Assembly (NCBI GenBank): GCA_018401275.1
Contig: JAGYKW010000003.1
Span: 101,366-165,365 of the forward strand
DNA: 64,000 nucleotides
Direction of reading: 5' to 3'
Origin: Nitriliruptoraceae bacterium
Lineage (GTDB): Bacteria; Actinomycetota; Nitriliruptoria; Nitriliruptorales; Nitriliruptoraceae
Shown here: in pieces, positions 46,150-55,047 of the stretch
How positions within the stretch are numbered: position 1 is the stretch's first letter
Layout of the letters: each line of letters starts with the position of its first letter
Translations under genes and position numbers: made by a program
Notes under the pieces: generated by a model
What the model was told of the DNA's origin: nothing
What the model saw: the letters and a program-made list of their open reading frames with translations, nothing else
The model's database searches: none

Positions 46150-47996
46150 ACCGGTCGGAGGGACCTGAGGACGACGCGGCCCGCACGGCGCCCGGACCGC
46201 TGACACGCGAGGCGGTGCAGCTCACGCTGCGTCATGCGCGCGGCCAGCGGAGCGCTGCGATCCTCTCCATCCTCGGGGCGACATCGTTCGCTGCGACGAT
46301 CGTCGTCTCCGCCGGCGTCATCGGCTGGATCACCGACCGGCTGATCCTCCCCGCACTCGCCGGCACCGGCGCGCCTCGGATCGGATTGGGCACGGCGACC
46401 GCGGTCCTGCTCGGCGTCGCGGCCTGGCGCTCGGCCAGCATCGTCCTGCGGCGCAGTGCGGCCGCATGGTGGCAGCTGCGCTGCGAGCAGGCGCTGCGGC
46501 GCGACATGGTCGCTCACCAGCTCGGCCTCTCGCTGCGCTGGTACGCCTCTCGCGGGGTCGGCGATCTGCTCTCGGTCTCCGGCAACGACACGAAGCAGGC
46601 GACGGGACTCCTCGCTCCGCTCCCGTTCGCCATCGGTTCCGTGTTCCTGCTGTTCGGCTCCATGGGGCTCGTGCTGAGCATCGACGTCATGCTCGGCCTG
46701 GTCGCTGGACTCGTCATGGCGAGCGTCGTCGTGGTCGACGCGATCGGCAGCTGGTCATCCTTCCGGCACATGGAACGCGTCCAGCGCGCGCTCGGCCGGC
46801 TCTCGAGCGTCGCGCACGAGAGCTTCGACGGTGCACTGACCGTGCGGGCGCTCGGACGCGAGCAGGAGGAGTCGGAGCGCTTCCGCGCCGTGTCGATGAC
46901 GCAGCGCGATGCGGTCGTTCGACTCGGACGTGCATGGACGGGCTTCCGCGCGGTCACCGACCTCGCACCGGCGTTGGGCACCATCGCGCTGCTGACGCTC
47001 GCGACCGCACGGGCCGCGACGGGCGACGTGGCGCCGGGCGAGCTCGTCACGATCGCCTACCTGCTGTCGCTGCTCGTCGTCCCGACACGGCTGATCGGCT
47101 ACCTCGTCTGGGACGCGGCCCGTTCCGTCGCCGGCTGGCGGAGGGTGCGCGCCGTGCTCGACGTGACCGACCGTCCGACCTACGGCGCCATGCACCCCGC
47201 CGCCGACACTCGCGGTGCGGCACTGCGGGTCGAGGCCGTCACGTTCGCCTACGCGACGGGACGCACGGTGCTCCGCGCCATCGACCTCGAGGTGGCGCCG
47301 GGGACCACGTGCGCGCTGGTCGGTCCGACGGGCAGTGGGAAGTCCACGCTCGCCGGCGTGCTGGCACGCCTGTGGGACCCCGACGCCGGCCGTGTGCTGC
47401 TCGACGGCATCGACCTGCGCGACCTCGCCGCCGGGGTCGTACCGGCGAACGTCGCCTACGTCCCGCAGGAGCCCTTCCTGTTCGACGACACGGTGCGCGG
47501 CAACATCACGCTGGGCGACCCGTCGATCGACGCCGCGGCGATCGCGGGAGCGGTGCGGACGGCGCGACTCGACGAGGTGATCGCGCAGCTGCCTGACGGG
47601 CTGGACACGCGCATCGGCGAGCGCGGCACGACGCTGTCCGGTGGCCAGCAGCAGCGGCTGGGGCTCGCGCGGGCGCTGGCACGACGACCGCGCCTCATCG
47701 TGCTCGATGACGCGACCTCCGCGATCGATGCGGAGGTCGAGGCCGAGATCCTCGCCGGCCTGCGTGCGGAGTCCGAACGCTCGGCAGGCCTTGGGGCGAC
47801 CGTGATCCTCGTCGCGGCCAGACCTTCGACGATCGTGCTCGCCGACCACGTCGTGCACCTCGAGGACGGGCGGGTCGTCGGGCGCGGGACGCACCACGAA
47901 CTGATCCGACGCTCCGCGTCCTACGCGGCGCTCGTGGAGGCCTACGCCCGTGAGGCGGCCGCGCGACCGGCGACGACCACGGGCGGTGCTGCATGA
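46146..47996 (+). CDS. ABC exporter half, degenerate ATPase site subunit
   Basis: Six membrane helices (about 35-330) are fused to an ATPase. Walker A GPTGSGKST (about 393) and signature LSGGQQQR (about 497) are intact. Walker B reads LIVLDDATSAID, with Asp for the catalytic Glu, and the switch histidine is lost (VAARPSTI, about 556). It is coupled at both ends, to the synthase-like gene and to its partner subunit (ATGA). It should form a heterodimer with the next protein. The substrate is unknown. Confidence 0.85.
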   Translation: MNRSEGPEDDAARTAPGPLTREAVQLTLRHARGQRSAAILSILGATSFAATIVVSAGVIGWITDRLILPALAGTGAPRIGLGTATAVLLGVAAWRSASIVLRRSAAAWWQLRCEQALRRDMVAHQLGLSLRWYASRGVGDLLSVSGNDTKQATGLLAPLPFAIGSVFLLFGSMGLVLSIDVMLGLVAGLVMASVVVVDAIGSWSSFRHMERVQRALGRLSSVAHESFDGALTVRALGREQEESERFRAVSMTQRDAVVRLGRAWTGFRAVTDLAPALGTIALLTLATARAATGDVAPGELVTIAYLLSLLVVPTRLIGYLVWDAARSVAGWRRVRAVLDVTDRPTYGAMHPAADTRGAALRVEAVTFAYATGRTVLRAIDLEVAPGTTCALVGPTGSGKSTLAGVLARLWDPDAGRVLLDGIDLRDLAAGVVPANVAYVPQEPFLFDDTVRGNITLGDPSIDAAAIAGAVRTARLDEVIAQLPDGLDTRIGERGTTLSGGQQQRLGLARALARRPRLIVLDDATSAIDAEVEAEILAGLRAESERSAGLGATVILVAARPSTIVLADHVVHLEDGRVVGRGTHHELIRRSASYAALVEAYAREAAARPATTTGGAA

Positions 47997-49783
47997 GCGA
48001 GGGAACTGTGGCGCCCGACCGGCGACCACGCTCGCTGGTGGTCGGACTCCGGGAGGCGGCGGCGCTCGCGCCGTCGCTGCGTCGGGGGCTGGGCATCACC
48101 CTGCTGCTCGCCGTCAGCGGATCGCTCGGCACGCTCGTCGTCCCGCTGCTGCTCCAGCGGCTGCTCGACGTCGAGCTGCTGGGCACGCAGGGCCCTGACG
48201 TCGCGGCGGCCGCGCGGCTGGGACTGCTCGCTGCGCTGATCGCTGTGCTGGCGGGGTTCGCGTCATGGCGAGCGATGTACCGCCTGGTGCGCACCGCGGC
48301 GCACGGCCTGCATGAACTGCGCATGCGCGTGTTCGACCACCTCCATGCGATCCCGACCCTGTCGGTCGCGCGCGAACGTCGGGGCGCGCTCGTCGCGCGG
48401 GTCACCGCGGACATCGAGGCCGTCTCGCAGTTCATCGAGTGGGGCGGGATCGGGATGCTCGCCGGTGCCTCGCAGCTCGGCGTCGTCGCCGTGCTCATGG
48501 TCGTGCTCGACCCGGTGCTCGGAGCGGTCGTGCTGGGGATCGCCACCGTCTACGCCGCGTCGTTGCTCGCCGCGCAGCGCGTGCTGGCACGCCGGTACGA
48601 CCGGGTCCGCCTGCGGGTCGCGACGTCGCTCGCGACGGCAGGCGAGGCGATCAGCGGGCTCCCGACGATCCGTGCGTACGGCATCGAGGAGCGCACGGCC
48701 CGTCACGTCGGCGACGTCCTCGAGGAGCAGTTCCGTACCGAGTCCCGCACCCGGATCCTCGGTGCGACGTTGTTCTCGACGTCCGAGCTGTTCGCGGCCC
48801 TCATGACGATCAGCGTCGTCGGCATCGGCGTCTCGACCGCTGACCTGACCGGCGTCACGGCCGGCCGGCTGGCTGCGTTCCTGCTGCTCGTCACGCTGTT
48901 CGTCGCGCCGGTGCAGCTGCTCGTCGAGATCCTCGACCAGGCCCAGTCCGCCGCCGCCGGTCTGCGTCGCGTGCTCGACGTGCTCGACACGCCACGCGCC
49001 TCGGAGCCAGAGCCCGATCGCTCGCGCAGTCCGAGCGCAGGGCCGCTGAGCGTCGCCGTGCGCGACCTCACCTACGCGTACCCCGATGGGCCGAACGTCC
49101 TCGACGCCGTCAGCGTCGACGTGCCGGCCGGCGAACGCGTCGCCATCGTCGGCCGCACCGGCTCGGGGAAGTCGACGCTCGTGAAGGTCATCGCTCGCCT
49201 GCAGCAGCCGCCTCCGGGCACGATCCTTCTCGGGGGCGTGCCGCTCGAGGACATCGCGACCACCGAGCTGCGCCGTCGAGTCGCCTTCGTGCCCCAGGAC
49301 CCGTTCCTGTTCGACGCGACGCTCTTCGACAACGTCCGCTACGGGGATCCGGAGGCGGATGACCCCCGCATCCTGGACGCCTTCGCCGCACTCGACCTGT
49401 CCGACTGGCTCTCCGCCCTGCCCGACGGGCCGAACACCCGGACGGGTGAGCGCGGGGACCGGCTGTCCGCTGGGGAGCGGCAACTGGTCGCGCTCGTGCG
49501 TGCCTGGCTCGTGCGACCCGACCTGCTGATCCTCGACGAGGCGACGAGCGCGGTCGACCCTGAGCTCGATGTCCGGCTGCGCCGTGCCGTCGAGCGCATG
49601 ACCTCGGGCAGGACGAGCCTCACGGTCGCGCACCGGCTCGCGACGGCGGAGGCGGCGGACCGGATCCTCGTGTTCGCGGACGGCCGTCTCGTCGAGGACG
49701 GGGCGCATCACGGGCTGCTCGCGGCCGGGGGGACCTACGCACGACTGCACGCGCGCTGGTCCGTCGACGCGACCTCGGTCTGA
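47993..49783 (+). CDS. ABC exporter half, catalytic ATPase site subunit
   Basis: Six membrane helices (about 30-320) are fused to an ATPase with Walker A GRTGSGKST (about 386), Walker B LLILDEATSAVDP (catalytic Glu) and switch histidine TVAHRLAT (His546). The signature is altered to LSAGERQ (about 490). Together with the previous subunit, one composite ATP site is fully canonical and the other is degenerate, as in TM287/288-type exporters. The ATG at 47993 overlaps the previous stop. Confidence 0.87.
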   Translation: MSEGTVAPDRRPRSLVVGLREAAALAPSLRRGLGITLLLAVSGSLGTLVVPLLLQRLLDVELLGTQGPDVAAAARLGLLAALIAVLAGFASWRAMYRLVRTAAHGLHELRMRVFDHLHAIPTLSVARERRGALVARVTADIEAVSQFIEWGGIGMLAGASQLGVVAVLMVVLDPVLGAVVLGIATVYAASLLAAQRVLARRYDRVRLRVATSLATAGEAISGLPTIRAYGIEERTARHVGDVLEEQFRTESRTRILGATLFSTSELFAALMTISVVGIGVSTADLTGVTAGRLAAFLLLVTLFVAPVQLLVEILDQAQSAAAGLRRVLDVLDTPRASEPEPDRSRSPSAGPLSVAVRDLTYAYPDGPNVLDAVSVDVPAGERVAIVGRTGSGKSTLVKVIARLQQPPPGTILLGGVPLEDIATTELRRRVAFVPQDPFLFDATLFDNVRYGDPEADDPRILDAFAALDLSDWLSALPDGPNTRTGERGDRLSAGERQLVALVRAWLVRPDLLILDEATSAVDPELDVRLRRAVERMTSGRTSLTVAHRLATAEAADRILVFADGRLVEDGAHHGLLAAGGTYARLHARWSVDATSV

Positions 49784-49820
49784 CGGTCACATCGCGCGGA
49801 CAGTCGGCACGCAGCGCCGG

Positions 49821-49865
49821 GACGTCAGGCGCCGTGACGTCAGGCGCCGTGATGTCAGGCGTCGG
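49821..49865. repeat. 15-bp tandem repeat at the 3' end of the HIT gene
   Basis: GACGTCAGGCGCCGT occurs at 49821-49835 and 49836-49850, with a degenerate third unit to 49865. The last unit includes the HIT stop codon. It fills the convergent gap with the exporter genes. Confidence 0.85.
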
Positions 49866-50283
49866 GGACGACGGCGCCGTGACCGAGTGCACGCAGCGCG
49901 ACACGGATGCGCTCAGCCGCATCGTCGAGCACCGCTGGATCGGGCGCCCGATCGGCCTTCGCGAACCCGATGTCGTCCAACCCGTGGGCCGGGAACACGT
50001 GGACGTGCACGTGCGGCACCTCGAACCCCGCGATCATCTGTCCGACGCGTGGGGCGCCGAACGCGTCGCGCAGCGCCCGACCGATGATGTGACTGACGAC
50101 CGAGACCTGGGTCCAGAGCGGTGGGTCGAGATCGACCCAGTGGTCGACCTCAGCGATCGGCACGACGAGCACGTGACCGGTCGTGACGGGGTCGACCGAC
50201 AGGAAGGCGACGACCCGATCGTCGCGCCACACGAACCGGCCCGGAAGTTCGCCCGTGATGATCCTGGTGAAGACGCTCGCCAC
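49855..50283 (-). CDS. HIT-family nucleotide-binding hydrolase
   Basis: This 142-residue protein has FTRIITGELPGRFVWRDDRV, HVLVVPIAEVDHW and the histidine triad PHVHVHVFP (about 88-96). The family hydrolyses dinucleoside polyphosphates and AMP conjugates. The GTG at 50283 follows GGAGGG. Its 3' end carries a 15-bp repeat. panD lies 23 bp further along and is transcribed in the same direction. Confidence 0.88.
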   Translation of the reverse strand: MASVFTRIITGELPGRFVWRDDRVVAFLSVDPVTTGHVLVVPIAEVDHWVDLDPPLWTQVSVVSHIIGRALRDAFGAPRVGQMIAGFEVPHVHVHVFPAHGLDDIGFAKADRAPDPAVLDDAAERIRVALRALGHGAVVPDA

Positions 50284-50306
50284 GTCGCCCTCCGTCCTGC
50301 AGCCGC

Positions 50307-50657
50307 TCAGGCTCCGGTGATGACGCGCTCGACGCGGTTGTCGGCGTCGACGAGCACGACCGTCGGCCTCCAGGCGCGCGCCTCGGCCTCCTCGAACTCG
50401 GCGTAGCTGACGATCAGCACGAGGTCGCCGGGATGCACGAGGTGCGCCGCCGCACCGTTGATGCCGATGGCGCCGCTGCCGCGCTCGCCCTCGATCACGT
50501 AGGTCTCCAGACGCGCACCGTTGGTGACGTCGAGCACCTGCACGCGCTCGTGCGGGAGCAGGTCGGCAGCGTCCATCAGGTCGCGGTCGATCGTGATCGA
50601 CCCGACATAGTCGAGGTCGGCCATCGTGACCGTCGCACGGTGGAGCTTGGACTTCAT
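50307..50657 (-). CDS. panD: Aspartate 1-decarboxylase
   Basis: This 116-residue proenzyme has [20 protein letters not shown] and the Gly19-Ser20 self-cleavage site that generates the pyruvoyl cofactor. These are followed by [24 protein letters not shown] (read in two parts) and [11 protein letters not shown]. It makes beta-alanine for pantothenate and CoA. The upstream part of the long open frame belongs to the broken transporter. Confidence 0.93.
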   Translation of the reverse strand: MKSKLHRATVTMADLDYVGSITIDRDLMDAADLLPHERVQVLDVTNGARLETYVIEGERGSGAIGINGAAAHLVHPGDLVLIVSYAEFEEAEARAWRPTVVLVDADNRVERVITGA

Positions 50658-50707
50658 GAGGGTGCGGCGCACGTCGAGCCTCTGACGCGGGAGCGAAGAC
50701 GCGCAGC

Positions 50708-51909
50708 CTAGCCGTCGGCTCGATCGTCCAACCGGCCGACGAGGTCCGACTGGACCGATCCCGGACCGGCCGGCGCGGTCCCAGCGTGCCGGCCCGGGAG
50801 CAGCCACGCCCCGGCGAGCGCGATGAGCGTGGTCACCGCGAGGTTGCCGGTCGCGATGCCTGCGCCGGCGGCGATCACCGCGACGATCAGCGGCACGCCG
50901 CGCAGGTCGAGCACCAGCAGCGCATGACGCAGCCCGGCGTAGGCGAGGAAGCCGGCGAGCGCCCACACCGGCAGCAGCCCGAACAGCACGAGCACCTGCC
51001 CGGAGAACACGACGCCGAGCACGATGAACGTCCCGCCGAGCAGCACGTTCATCATCGCGGTGCGTGCACCCAGCCGCACGTGCGCGGTGAAGCCGCTGGA
51101 GCCGTGGCACATCGGCATGCCCCCGAGCAGGGCCGCACCGACGTTGCCGAGCCCGCACGACAGCGCCACGCTGCCCGGACGCACCCGGGTCGCGGAGGGG
51201 AACTGCTCGCGCGCGAGCGCCGCCATGCCGACGACCGCGTTGCCGTAGGTCAACGGCAGCTGCGGGATGACGAGCAGCACGAACGCGGTCCCCCACACGC
51301 TCATCGGCGGCACGCCGACGACCGGAACGCTCAGCGCGACGGGTCCGAGCTCCGGACGGCTCACCGCCCACGCCGACGACCGCCCCGATGGCGACGAGCG
51401 CCCCGGCCGCCGCGTACCAGCGTCGCCACACGGCCAGCGCGACCACCCCGACCGTCAGCAGCATCAGGCCGAGCGACGTCGACGGTGGTGGCGCACCGAC
51501 GAACAGCGCCGGCGGGGTGAGGGCGAGCCGTACGGCGGTGACGATCAGCAGCACCCCGACGGCGAGCTGCAGCGAGCGGATGACGGGCCGGGTGAAGACG
51601 CGCGCGACGCGGTCGGCGAGACCGGTGACCGTGAGGACGATGAGGGTCAGCCCGATGAGCAGGCCCGCGGCGTGGATGACGTCCGGTGCGAGCTGCTGGG
51701 CGACGGCGAGCGCGGTCAGCGCCTTGAGCGGCTGGACGGGGAACGGGATGCGGAACCACAGGCCCGACAGCAGCGACAGCAGTCCGGCGACCAGCAGGCA
51801 GCGGTCCGGGCTGCAGGCCGTTGACGAGGATCAGCGCCGCGACCAGCGGCACGAAGATGCCGAGGTCGGCCACCGCCCCTGAGAGATCGCCCGCCACCGG
51901 TCTGCGCAT
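50708..51909 (-). pseudogene. MOT1-family molybdate/sulfate transporter, interrupted by two frameshifts
   Basis: Three frames together give one complete transporter. The start (MRRPVAGDLSGAVADLGIF, ATG 51909) lies in one frame. The middle ([20 protein letters not shown]) continues in a second frame from about 51810. The end ([19 protein letters not shown]) is in a third frame from about 51370. GDLSGAVADLG and PVQPLKA are the MOT1 motifs. Each switch needs one base to be skipped. TAGTCT ends six bases before the ATG. Molybdate uptake would suit the moaC/moeA genes at 34-36 kb. Confidence 0.75.
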
Positions 51910-52013
51910 GCGCGGAGACTACGGAGCCAGCGCAGCGCGCAGGGCCCTGCGGCCGGCCGTGCCCGGGAGGCCCATCGCTACGCTTCGACGCCAGCGCAGG
52001 CCATCTCCGCCAC

Positions 52014-52085
52014 GCCCCCGTAGCTCAGTGGATAGAGCATCGGTTTCCTAAACCGTGTGCGCAAGTTCGATTCTTGCCGGGGGCA
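52014..52085 (+). tRNA. tRNA-Arg(CCU), attachment target of the island
   Basis: The acceptor pairs GCCCCCG with CGGGGGC. The anticodon loop TTCCTAA lies in stem CGGT/ACCG (anticodon CCU), and the T arm is GCAAG/CTTGC. CC of CCA is encoded. TACGCT at 51979-51984 may be its -10 box. The 3' portion (52034-52089) recurs four times to the right, as expected for the attachment site of integrative elements. Confidence 0.93.
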
Positions 52086-52089
52086 CCGC

Positions 52090-52386
52090 AGAAATCGGGC
52101 GCAATTCGCCCCAGAAGTCCAGAATTCTCTATAATGAAGCCCTTGTGGAGGGTCTCTGCTCCGAAGCCTTTCGTAGGTCTTCGTAGGGCCTCTATGAACG
52201 CTTCTGTGGCCTCAGCGGGGCCTGGCACGACTCCGACCCGGCCGATGCGAGGAACGCAGCCCTCGAGCAGGTGCACGGCGCCCGCGAGGGCCCGGGCGGC
52301 GTAGCGTCGGATGACGAACATGCGGCGCTCTCCGCTTCAGCCCCGGCCGGGTACGCCGCGGCGTCAGGATCGTCGCGGGGGACGGT
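52090..52386. other. Non-coding start of the island, lower GC
   Basis: This 297-bp stretch has a small hairpin after the tRNA (GGGCG/CGCCC, about 52097-52111) and a perfect TATAAT at 52130-52135 without a good -35 box. A 36-bp sequence (52222-52257) is repeated at 58695-58730. Open frames here are short and not convincing. It ends at the stop of the histidine kinase gene. Confidence 0.6.
52222..52257. repeat. 36-bp repeat, copy 1 (with 58695-58730)
   Basis: CTGGCACGACTCCGACCCGG and the following 16 bases match the second copy at 35 of 36 positions. Copy 1 starts 137 bp after the tRNA-Arg discriminator base; copy 2 starts 136 bp after the corresponding base of the next tRNA-like site. Confidence 0.85.
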
Positions 52387-54096
52387 TCAGGTTCCGCGCG
52401 GCCCCGACCCGACCCCGTCCAGCAGGATCGTGGCCTCCAGGCGGCTCCCGCCCTCCCTTCGGGCCTCCAGCGACCAGTCCCCCCCGGAGAGCGCCTCGAA
52501 CAGGCGGCTCCCGAGGCCCGCCGGCCGCTGCACCGGCCCCAGACCGTCGTCCTCCACGACCAGCCGGAGCAGACCAGGGACGCCCCCGAGGTCTTGGCGC
52601 AGAGCGACCCGCACCCGAGCCGCCCGCCCATGTCGGACCGCGTTGTTCACCGCTTCCGCGACCGCCTGGGCGAGCCGGTCCTGGACCGGCTGGGCCAGCG
52701 CGTCGAGCGAAGCGTCGAGGTCCGTCTCCAGCTGCACGAACCCCTCCCACCGTCCGGCCAGCCCCGCGACCTGGTCGCGCAGTGACGCCGTCGGCTCCGC
52801 CACCCCGGCCGCGAGGTCGTCGAGCAGCCGGCCGATGGCCGACACCTCCTCGCGCACCACCGCGTCCTGACCGCCCGAGGCGTCGATGCGTCGTGCCGCC
52901 GCGACAAGACGGTTCTGCATGGTGCTGTGCAGCTGGTCCGCGACCTCACGGTCGTACAGGCGTCGCGACACCTCCGCGATCGCACTGTCAAGCTCGCTGC
53001 CGAGCAGCCCGTCGAGCTCGACCCGCACCGCCCCACGCGTCCGGAGCGCGACCTGGACGGCGCTGGCGAGGACCGTGAGGACGAGCAGCCACAGGAGGAC
53101 CACGATCGCGGCGGCCGTCGGCGCCGGCGCCGACGCGCCCGCGACCTGACCGAGTACCACGGCCTCGCGGCCGACGAGCACGAGCGTCGTCACCGACACC
53201 GTCGCCACCAGATGCAGGACATCCCAGCGGCGACCCTGCGAGCGCGTCCGCCGCGCGAGCGTGAACACCCCGGAGATGACGACGACGTCCAGCACCACGA
53301 GAAGGAGGTTCGCGCCCAGCGGTGCGTACTCCGTGCGGGCGACGAACGCCGTGATCGTGAAGATCGTCGCGACGGGGAGCGCGGGGTAGGCGGCCGAGTG
53401 CAGCGCGGCGCGCAGCAGCGACACCAGCGAGAAGTCCGTCGCCGTGTCCGACGCCTCCCACAGCTCGCGGGTGAGCGGTCGCAGCCGCTGGTCGACCACT
53501 TCCTCCAGCACCGCCGCGACCGTGGAGTCCTCCGCGCCGTCGATGCGCCGTCGGGCCTCCGTGACGAACCGGGCGACGCGCGCCCCCCGCTCGCCGGAGG
53601 CGGAGTCGCCGCTGATCAGCACGCGCCGCGCACGCTCGAGGATCAACCGGTCGTACTCGATGCGGTAGCGGACGAGCGCGGAACGCACGAGACCGACCAC
53701 CGGGACGATCAGCGCACCCTGGAGGCTCGTGCTGACCGCGCGCCAGCGCTCCGGCGTCACGAACGCGTCGTCGATCAGCCCGGCCGCCCAGGCGAACGTG
53801 CTCGTCGTGAAGCCCTTGACGAACCCGACGCTCGCTCCGACGACGAGGAGGAGGGCCAGCCCGAGCATCCTGCGTTCCGCCGGACGCAGCATCGCCCGGA
53901 GCAGCAGCACCCACAGCGCCGTGGCTACGAACGATGCGACGTTCACCACCGTCCACGCGACGACCTCCCGCATGTCCGCCGGCGCGCGGCTGAGCACGGC
54001 AGTGACGAGCGCCGGCGGGACGACGGCGAAGAGGAACCGCGGGTCCAGCGCAGCGACCGCGTCGATGCGCCCCGCGCCCGGCTCGTCAGGCGTCAT
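52387..54096 (-). CDS. Membrane sensor histidine kinase, NarL-system type
   Basis: This 569-residue protein has about eight hydrophobic segments in its first 370 residues, in two blocks separated by a cytosolic helical stretch (about 130-220). A dimerisation region follows with a possible phosphoacceptor His (about 391) in DQLHSTMQNRLV. The ATPase domain shows N box EAVNNAVRHGRA and glycine boxes EDDGLG and GLGSRL. The ATG at 54096 lies inside the response regulator gene (11-bp overlap), so the pair is co-translated. The signal is unknown; the divergent surface protein genes are candidate targets. Confidence 0.82.
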   Translation of the reverse strand: MTPDEPGAGRIDAVAALDPRFLFAVVPPALVTAVLSRAPADMREVVAWTVVNVASFVATALWVLLLRAMLRPAERRMLGLALLLVVGASVGFVKGFTTSTFAWAAGLIDDAFVTPERWRAVSTSLQGALIVPVVGLVRSALVRYRIEYDRLILERARRVLISGDSASGERGARVARFVTEARRRIDGAEDSTVAAVLEEVVDQRLRPLTRELWEASDTATDFSLVSLLRAALHSAAYPALPVATIFTITAFVARTEYAPLGANLLLVVLDVVVISGVFTLARRTRSQGRRWDVLHLVATVSVTTLVLVGREAVVLGQVAGASAPAPTAAAIVVLLWLLVLTVLASAVQVALRTRGAVRVELDGLLGSELDSAIAEVSRRLYDREVADQLHSTMQNRLVAAARRIDASGGQDAVVREEVSAIGRLLDDLAAGVAEPTASLRDQVAGLAGRWEGFVQLETDLDASLDALAQPVQDRLAQAVAEAVNNAVRHGRAARVRVALRQDLGGVPGLLRLVVEDDGLGPVQRPAGLGSRLFEALSGGDWSLEARREGGSRLEATILLDGVGSGPRGT

Positions 54097-54754
54097 CGGT
54101 GGCGTCGATCGGCATCCCGATGGAGCGGAAGTAGACCTGCGCCATGTGCACCCGCTGGTTGCGGCTGGAGGTCGGGGCGACGTCGAGTGCGCGGGAGAGC
54201 CGGGTGATCGTCGCCTCCACCGACCCCTCCGACACACCCCGCCGCCGGGCGATCTCCCCGTTCGACAAGCCGCTCGCCACCAGCCGCAGCGTCTCCATCT
54301 GCGTGCCGGTCAGCACGTCGAGCGGACCACCGCCGAGCGGCGAGCCGCGCCCGCCGCTCAACGTCCGGCCCGCCGCCGCATCGATCGCGTCGCGCAGGGC
54401 CGCGATGAGCCGGTCGATGCCGCTCACGGACCGCTTCGTCACGTACTGCGTGCCGCGCGGCGGCTCCGGGAGCGTCGGGCTGAGCAGGCGCGGATCGTCG
54501 AACGTGGTCAGCAGCACGATGCCGATGCGCGGATGCAAGCGGCGCAACGCGAGAGCCAGATCGATCCCGGTCGGCCCCGCACCCAAATGAAGGTCGAGGA
54601 ACGCGGCGTGCAGCGGACGGGCCTGCGCGACCTCGAGCGCCTCGCTCGCGAGGTCGGTCGCGACCACGACGTCGACCCCCTGCGATCGGAGGGACTCGGC
54701 GAGGGTGACTCGCGTGAACGCGTCGTCCTCGACGACGAGGATGCTGATGGCCAT
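54086..54754 (-). CDS. NarL/LuxR-family response regulator
   Basis: The receiver domain (about 1-120) has LVVEDDA, phosphoacceptor Asp54 in FLDLHLG, and Lys107 in YVTKRSV. The C-terminal LuxR-type helix-turn-helix (about 148-205) reads TGTQMETLRLVASGLSNGEI followed by RRRGVSEGSVEATI. The ATG at 54754 is divergent from the surface protein gene. Its upstream region, including the first three codons, is duplicated at 56410-56696. Confidence 0.87.
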   Translation of the reverse strand: MAISILVVEDDAFTRVTLAESLRSQGVDVVVATDLASEALEVAQARPLHAAFLDLHLGAGPTGIDLALALRRLHPRIGIVLLTTFDDPRLLSPTLPEPPRGTQYVTKRSVSGIDRLIAALRDAIDAAAGRTLSGGRGSPLGGGPLDVLTGTQMETLRLVASGLSNGEIARRRGVSEGSVEATITRLSRALDVAPTSSRNQRVHMAQVYFRSIGMPIDATDDA

Positions 54755-55031
54755 GCCGTGAGTATCGCGGACCGGCAGCTGCCGTGCGCAGGAGCAGTGC
54801 GCCAGGACCCGGTCCGGCACAGGGAAGGTGGGGCTGCCCCCCTCCGGCGCCCGGGGCGCACGTGGGCGAAGGGGGGTAGCCCGCCCTGCGCTTTGCTCCA
54901 TCGGGCCGCCGTGAGGACACTCGTTCACCGACGTGACACGCCCCTCACCTCGGAGCTGAGGAGCGTGACATGTCGTCCCCTTGCAAGCCTTCGCGAGCGC
55001 GTGTGGGTGGCGGTCTGGTGGTCGCCCTGCT
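54746..55031. repeat. 286-bp promoter-region repeat, copy 1
   Basis: This block runs from the first codons of the response regulator across the divergent intergenic region into the first 20 codons of a surface protein reading frame. It is nearly identical to 56410-56696, with a few substitutions and one 1-base gap. It contains a large inverted repeat at 54833-54880. Confidence 0.92.
54833..54880. other. Large inverted repeat in the duplicated promoter region
   Basis: GCTGCCCCCCTCCG (54833-54846) pairs with CGAAGGGGGGTAGC (54867-54880) at 12 of 14 positions. The palindrome GCGCCCGGGGCGC (54847-54859) sits inside. The same structure is at 56497-56544. It may be an RNA hairpin in the response regulator leader, or a terminator or operator. 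Confidence 0.6.
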
Positions 55032-55047
55032 CGTCCCCTCCGCATGA
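54970..55047 (+). CDS. Truncated 25-codon leader frame before surface protein 1
   Basis: ATG 54970, preceded by GAGGAG, begins MSSPCKPSRARVGGGLVVAL, the same signal-peptide start as surface protein 2, but stops at 55047. The stop overlaps the ATG of surface protein 1 (ATGA), so it may couple translation, or it may be debris from the duplication. Confidence 0.5.
   Translation: MSSPCKPSRARVGGGLVVALLVPSA

Noticed and set aside
52025..52321. 98-codon minus-strand frame across tRNA-Arg
   Set aside because: It reads through the complement of the tRNA (a familiar spurious translation) and has no supporting start or motif.
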